Source: Endozoicomonas_A sp049275935 | GTDB lineage: Bacteria; Pseudomonadota; Gammaproteobacteria; Pseudomonadales; Endozoicomonadaceae | Assembly (NCBI RefSeq): GCF_049275935.1 | Contig: NZ_CP184830.1 | Span: forward strand, 6,971,134-7,035,133 | Direction of reading: 5' to 3' | Length of the DNA: 64,000 nucleotides | Notes under the pieces: model-generated | What the model saw: the letters and a program-made list of their open reading frames with translations, nothing else | Database searches by the model: none | Told to the model about the DNA's origin: nothing | Translations under genes and position numbers: made by a program | In this document: piece by piece, positions 63,101 to 64,000 of the stretch | Layout of the letters: every line of letters begins with the position of its first letter | Position numbering within the stretch: position 1 is the stretch's first letter

Positions 63101-64000
63101 AACTGGATGCTGTTGATCGTAAACAGGTGGTATTCACAGATTCTACTGACGTCCCCACCGACAGAGATAAATACATTACGGCTCTCCATAAATCACTGAA
63201 ACGCATTCATGCCAGGTTTGGCCTGACTCAGAATGATAATCAAACCCCTGAAGACCTATTAAACGACATCGAACGTTTTCTTCAGGAAAGCGAATACTAT
63301 GCAGAAAAACGGGTTGGCCTCATTCATCAGCTGAACACTAACATTAGAGCCCTGAAAATCCCTTTTGAGTTTGACCATGATAATTATTTAGAAGGATCTA
63401 ATTACATTAATGCCATTAGAGACTATCAAGCGTCTCATGGTAAGGATAAAGTCAATCACGCAGAGGGCGAACTGCCAGAAACCAGGAGAAAGTACACTCA
63501 GGTTACACAGTTCCTGCATGAGCACGATTTTAGAGAAATGGAGTTGGCCAGTGCCAAGGATGAAGAAAAGCAATCACAAGCGCCTCTGGATACTGAAAAT
63601 CAGGCGATTGACAACTCCAAAGACATAGATCCGAAAACTAAAACCAAACTTGAGCACAATAAAGAAATAATGGACAAAATAGTAAAAATATCAAAAGCAC
63701 TGGAAACTCTGGAGGATCATGAAGCAAGTCTTAAAGCCATTGAAAATAATCTGGGTCTTAAGCCAGACTCCACTGCTACCCATGACGCCCGTATTGATGC
63801 CCTGAGAAACAAACAGCTGGAACTGGGTGGGGATGATGGTTTTGGCGGCAAGATTCTGCAACTGACACGGAAACAGCAGAATCTGAAAAGAGCAGCAGAG
63901 GGCAAAAAAGCGGAATTAGAGATATTAAGGGAAGCCCTGAGAGCTGCAGAGGAAGCCGACGAAAATGACGGTGTTCCCTTCCAGTACTCACCAGAGGAGC
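60190..64000 (+). CDS. P11: giant array paralog, 3' truncated by window (>=1270 aa)
   Basis: The frame stays open from ATG 60190 to the last base. Signal peptide is residues 1-28 (MTYLRPGVLSLAVAV…, ending ATPALA before GRRLQ). The N-terminal domain is recognisable (QKYTKILKVDNKG, GRTFMRLIAAGDQPPEL, NKPVGYVVHVEG). The middle has LGIDHWDDAQS (about 570), LGITPDNENDLGAR, KALKMDDLDRKEDVYDRR, LNIENYKEDAPLKD, RQMARLGPKPRYVLD (about 935) and the module shared with P9 and P10 (FGLTQNDNQTPEDL, ELPETRRKYTQVT near 1094, LRNKQLELGGDDG). The window ends within VPFQYSPEE, the opening of the C-terminal domain, so about 650 more residues are expected if that domain is full-length. Confidence 0.9.
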   Translation, partial: MTYLRPGVLSLAVAVAVSASMIATPALAGRRLQTKSVHFLSYRHAEFTQSEVTVMPAVGDDQQSIPKSINTLYIDQNHDRTSYSIHSVSFTDILYNIYGGVSTVDQFETGENDVAQKYTKILKVDNKGIFRFTHNLGEEKLVIEVRGRMTDEDSVWAVRRRLVGIKLLEPLTKIAHPQLLHAVLGAADDKAGDLGASDHYVELATIEVEKVAVNGRTFMRLIAAGDQPPELQRLGQSLFVNDDVLLAAAASAYIQVHVLKIGLQQKALNELLAHNKPVGYVVHVEGDKQLCPVPSGYPKLEVAEAPGEVIVFHGQKPNPHDLTFVENIYNLWKEAEADYTIPSAATKVKKGKVETYLYVIRSRQMAVLEEIVARHGAEEPTTLTNEDKRALNTLACYEFLQQALVSATPTLASPAAEFELTTEHIRVASLAITPTWLQMQFAKYFSFKSVLGDLLTNQDFVQSILNPVAAELRADVAYQDDPFAAKVTADMARQLIQREKILALKLRQKIEVKAEHDLARSLSLQEGLQNQLQKLQQEVAEIPALKQEVRNAREKAIKIRNIELAEALGIDHWDDAQSPEEQAIRIRERLNDKDTVKTNLAAIEGQLGITPDNENDLGARFQSIQQHLSALIQPIHNRVHILTDSKEELEDIRTPDHTKAMPEVVEKLTAVEKALKMDDLDRKEDVYDRRHAISEEIQTYITDVRQNAEEEAQRILKIIEEIVGIKVNEDDGNAERLNRVRSKLESDDVTEKMLADIDYRVRKKNIAPTYETGKLKLARLQGRLNFLVEDADELITKQQIVLLKVVEEKLNIDISENSAAEERGQHFIATLADVLKVKFRKDASLDEKKDALSTKIWLLTDEVDELYNHESVKRDRNNEIALQLNIENYKEDAPLKDQNRLITATLARLDEEVFNAGQPDVNERVAAIENELDRQMARLGPKPRYVLDRELARAKVSIEEAETELEELHRKLDAVDRKQVVFTDSTDVPTDRDKYITALHKSLKRIHARFGLTQNDNQTPEDLLNDIERFLQESEYYAEKRVGLIHQLNTNIRALKIPFEFDHDNYLEGSNYINAIRDYQASHGKDKVNHAEGELPETRRKYTQVTQFLHEHDFREMELASAKDEEKQSQAPLDTENQAIDNSKDIDPKTKTKLEHNKEIMDKIVKISKALETLEDHEASLKAIENNLGLKPDSTATHDARIDALRNKQLELGGDDGFGGKILQLTRKQQNLKRAAEGKKAELEILREALRAAEEADENDGVPFQYSPEE

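Overview
The window is almost entirely one locus: a same-strand (+) tandem array of giant, paralogous genes. Ten complete copies are present (1217 to 3504 aa). There is also a 5'-truncated copy at the left edge, a 3'-truncated copy at the right edge and a 24-codon remnant of another. I call them P0 (1..327, partial), P1 (774..11288), P2 (11759..16438), P3 (16630..22956), P4 (23074..27768), P5 (28003..33408), P6 (33437..38425), P7 (38569..43794), P8 (43881..47534), P9 (47749..52950), the remnant (54328..54399), P10 (54599..60193) and P11 (60190 to beyond the window). The only unrelated gene is an IS200-like / REP-associated (RAYT-type) HUH transposase at 53081..54064, sitting between P9 and the remnant. 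No tRNA, rRNA, CRISPR array or housekeeping gene was seen.

Every copy whose start is visible has the same plan. First comes a Sec-type signal peptide of about 28 residues, usually ending in an AxA site. Then comes a conserved N-terminal domain of about 450 residues. The middle is variable and highly charged, with helical/coiled-coil repeats that often carry the motif LGIDDWDD. In some copies the middle is interrupted by Ala/Thr/Pro/Ser minisatellite linkers. All complete copies end in a conserved C-terminal domain of 400 to 690 residues with two hydrophobic stretches. Length varies almost wholly in the middle and in the first half of the C-terminal domain, apparently through in-frame duplication, deletion and gene conversion. 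I do not recognise a named family, and function is unknown.

Several copies end in a C-terminal xDEL tetrapeptide (RDEL in P1, P3 and P6; YDEL in P9; DDEL in the remnant). This resembles eukaryotic KDEL-type ER-retrieval signals. In other copies the tail has been lost by different events: REP-like sequence (P0, P2, P4), a deletion (P5), a nonsense codon (P7), fusion to the next gene's ribosome-binding site (P10), or drift (P8).

The spacers hold REP-like palindromes, a 167-bp MITE, a 39-bp direct duplication, a 17-bp tandem repeat upstream of several copies, and a conserved leader ending in a near-invariant GAGGTAGTAGA just before the ATG. I see no convincing rho-independent terminator.

Organism: moderate GC by eye, bacterial ribosome-binding sites, abundant REP-like and MITE sequences, a RAYT transposase and giant repetitive secreted proteins suggest a host-associated gammaproteobacterium. 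An Endozoicomonas-like symbiont or pathogen of marine animals is my best guess, but it is an inference and not a sequence match.
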